64,000 nucleotides of DNA, from positions 620,001 to 684,000 of the forward strand of contig NZ_CP015039.1 in NCBI RefSeq assembly GCF_002079305.1. Reading direction: 5' to 3'. A model generated the notes under the pieces. It saw only the letters and a program-made list of their open reading frames with translations. It was not told where the DNA came from and made no database searches. Below, piece after piece: positions 62,333 to 64,000 of this stretch. This DNA comes from Rhodovulum sp. P5. GTDB lineage: Bacteria; Pseudomonadota; Alphaproteobacteria; Rhodobacterales; Rhodobacteraceae. Position 1 is the stretch's first letter; every line of letters starts with the position of its first letter. The position numbers and the translations under genes are program-made.

Positions 62333-63711
62333 CCAAAGACCCGGCCAAGGGCCGCATCGATGGCCCCGGTGATCTGATCGATATGGTCAGGCGTCGCGAT
62401 CAGCGCAGGGCTCAGGCACAGGGTGTTGTTGAACCCCGGCACCGCGCGGTTGGTGGCCCCGATGATAACGCCCTGCGCCATGCAGTCGGCCACGACGGCC
62501 TGCACCTGCGCCTCCGCCGCCGGGTCCTTCGTTTCCCGGTCGGCCACCAGTTCCGCCCCGCAGAACAGCCCCTTGCCGCGGACATCGCCGATCACGGCAT
62601 GCTTGTCCTGAAGCGCGCGCAGGTTGTCCATCAGCCGGTCGCCCATCGCGACGGTGTTGGCCAGCAGCCCCTCTTCCTCGATTATGCCCATATTCTCGAT
62701 CGCCGCGGCGGGGCCCGCCGTGCAGCCCCCGAAGGTGGAGATATCCCGGAAATGATCCAAGGGGTCTGACGCGTCGGACTTGAACATCTCGAACACCGCT
62801 TCGGTCGTGACCGCGCAAGCGATGGCGGCATAGCCCGAGGCCACGCCCTTGGCCATCGTCACGAAATCGGGCTGCACGCCGTAATGCTGATAGCCGAACC
62901 ATTTGCCGGTGCGCCCCACCCCGCAGACGACCTCATCCACATGCAGCAGGATCTCGTATCTCCGGCAGATTTCCTGCACCCGCTCCCAGTAGCCTTCGGG
63001 CGGGGTGATGACGCCTCCGCCCGCCGTGACCGGTTCCAGGCATAGCGCGCCGACCGTGTCGGGCCCTTCGCGCAGGATGACCTCTTCGATGGCATTGGCG
63101 GCGCGTTCGCCATAGTCCGACACCTCGCCCCACTGGCTGCGATATTCCAGGCAATGGGGCACCGCGACGAAGCCCGGGGTAAAGGGGCCGTATTGGGCGT
63201 TGCGCTCCTGCTGACCACCCGCCGACATCGTGCCGATGGTTGACCCGTGATAGTCGCGTTCGCGATAGAGGATTTTGTGCTTCTTGCCGCCATACCGCTT
63301 GTGCGCGATCTGGCGGACCATCTTGAACACCTTCTCGTTCGCCTCGGACCCGGAATTGGTGAAATAGACCCGCGCCATGCCCGGCATCTTGTCGATCAGC
63401 ATCTGGGCGAACCGCGCGCCGGGCACCGAGCCCGCGGAATTCGCGAAGTAGGGCAGTTGCACGAGCTGGTCGCGCACGGCGTTGGCGATACGCTCCCGCC
63501 CGTAACCGACATTGACCGTCCACACCCCGCCAGAGACCGCATCCAGATGCTTGCGCCCCGCGGCATCCCAGACATGGATGCCCTTGCCCTCGACGATGAT
63601 CTTCGGATCCGCGGTCTCGAACGGTTTGTGCTGGATCAGGTGGTGCCAAAGATGCGCCCGGTCCGCCTCGATCACCTCTGACAGGTCGTTCTGCGTGAAT
63701 GTGGTGTTCAT
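62329..63711 (-). CDS. tpa: Taurine:pyruvate aminotransferase
   Basis: A 460-residue class III PLP aminotransferase. WHHLIQHKPFETADPKIIVEG, HLDAVSGGVWTVNVGYGRE, DYHGSTIGTMSAGGQ and DISTFGGCTAGPAAA match the known Bilophila Tpa closely as recalled. PLP residues are Asp259 (HVDEVV) and Lys288 (TMAKG). It transfers the amino group of taurine to pyruvate, giving sulfoacetaldehyde and alanine; related enzymes also use beta-alanine, the end product of the adjacent pyrimidine pathway. AGGAGGG precedes ATG 63711. Confidence 0.87.
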   Translation of the reverse strand: MNTTFTQNDLSEVIEADRAHLWHHLIQHKPFETADPKIIVEGKGIHVWDAAGRKHLDAVSGGVWTVNVGYGRERIANAVRDQLVQLPYFANSAGSVPGARFAQMLIDKMPGMARVYFTNSGSEANEKVFKMVRQIAHKRYGGKKHKILYRERDYHGSTIGTMSAGGQQERNAQYGPFTPGFVAVPHCLEYRSQWGEVSDYGERAANAIEEVILREGPDTVGALCLEPVTAGGGVITPPEGYWERVQEICRRYEILLHVDEVVCGVGRTGKWFGYQHYGVQPDFVTMAKGVASGYAAIACAVTTEAVFEMFKSDASDPLDHFRDISTFGGCTAGPAAAIENMGIIEEEGLLANTVAMGDRLMDNLRALQDKHAVIGDVRGKGLFCGAELVADRETKDPAAEAQVQAVVADCMAQGVIIGATNRAVPGFNNTLCLSPALIATPDHIDQITGAIDAALGRVFG

Positions 63712-63980
63712 GGTACCCTCCTGACCCCTACAAGGCGCCTGCCGCACAAGACGCCGAAATAACTGGCAACCCTGCCCAAATCCCGGGCGGCCCCGGCGGA
63801 CGGACCGGCAGCCGCATCGCGGGCACCGATCTGCCTTGCCCCTGTCTGCGGGCGCGTCTGAACTCCGACCGACAAATTCGACAAAGCCGGTTCTCAACGA
63901 GATAGGGCAGGCTATAGTCGGCGAACACAAGAACAATCGCCCGAAGCGGCGGCAAGCGAAAGACCAGCAGAGGAGCCCTC
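63712..63980. promoter_or_regulatory. Divergent control region upstream of tpa with direct repeats
   Basis: 269 bases without a gene. Two direct repeats CGACAAA (63870-63876 and 63879-63885, period 9) lie between the divergent starts. Tandem direct repeats are a common operator form for MocR/TauR-type activators that control tpa in relatives, so this is a candidate site; no published sequence is matched here. Confidence 0.35.
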
Positions 63981-64000
63981 CATGACACTGAAACCGGCAC
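63981..64000 (+). CDS. Start of an unidentified gene (partial)
   Basis: ATG 63981 with GAGGAG upstream opens a frame reading MTLKPA to the window edge. In relatives the gene divergent from tpa is often tauR, a MocR-type regulator, but six residues cannot establish this. Confidence 0.4.

Overview
The window is GC-rich, densely coded DNA with short intergenic gaps, typical of a free-living alphaproteobacterium. Gene content and order point to Rhodobacteraceae (Roseobacter-like). The markers are the YceD-rpmF-plsX-fabH-ihfA-merR block, the argS-SPOR-nagZ-scpA-scpB run, a DUF2927 lipoprotein, a VPLPA-type CTERM protein, olsB, a RutR/PreTA pyrimidine-degradation locus and a taurine:pyruvate aminotransferase. 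This assignment is inferred from gene content; no rRNA is present.

Layout. 1-9.7 kb: end of an unidentified gene, a phytoene-synthase-like gene, cimA, cysS, a YjbR protein, a PLP decarboxylase, an orphan protein with a possible Cys/His catalytic pair, a miniature transposable element, an outer-membrane barrel protein, a TPM-domain protein and an SDR. 9.8-16.6 kb: a large propeller/FG-GAP repeat protein, uup, a DUF4386 membrane protein, a small orphan, olsB and msrB. 16.6-22 kb: bamE, then the fatty-acid/phospholipid block (yceD, rpmF, plsX, fabH) with ihfA and a MerR gene with a very long acidic tail, then tRNA-Pro(GGG). 22-35 kb: dcd, a VPLPA-CTERM protein, and a minus-strand run dgt-antiporter-argS-SPOR-nagZ-scpA-scpB-small protein; divergent from dgt are erpA and an amidoligase/glutamine-amidotransferase pair. 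35-46.4 kb: cytochrome c' with a b-type partner, an HI0933-type flavoprotein, xthA, an FAD monooxygenase, dksA, a MoxR-GNAT-DUF2927-VWA run, a metallophosphoesterase, and a glycosyltransferase broken by two single-base frameshifts.

46.6-57.2 kb is a coherent reductive pyrimidine catabolism locus. PreT-PreA reduces uracil or thymine, dihydropyrimidinase (hydA) opens the ring, and an M20 amidohydrolase (beta-ureidopropionase type) releases beta-alanine or 3-aminoisobutyrate. A THI5/NMT1-type ABC importer with an additional small membrane protein is cotranscribed. A RutR regulator lies divergently, with a near-consensus RutR palindrome (53427-53442) in the divergent gap. A branched-chain-amino-acid-type ABC importer with fused permeases follows (57.6-62.2 kb). 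The window closes with tpa, whose enzyme family accepts taurine and beta-alanine, and the first codons of a divergent gene.

Two copies of a ~290-300-bp non-autonomous element were found 47 kb apart. One is intact, with 15-bp terminal inverted repeats and a 4-bp CTAA duplication (IS5-like) that also contains the stop codon of the outer-membrane protein gene. The other is degenerate, fills the rutR-preA gap and supplies the C-terminal codons of rutR. No transposase, phage, CRISPR array or rRNA operon was seen.
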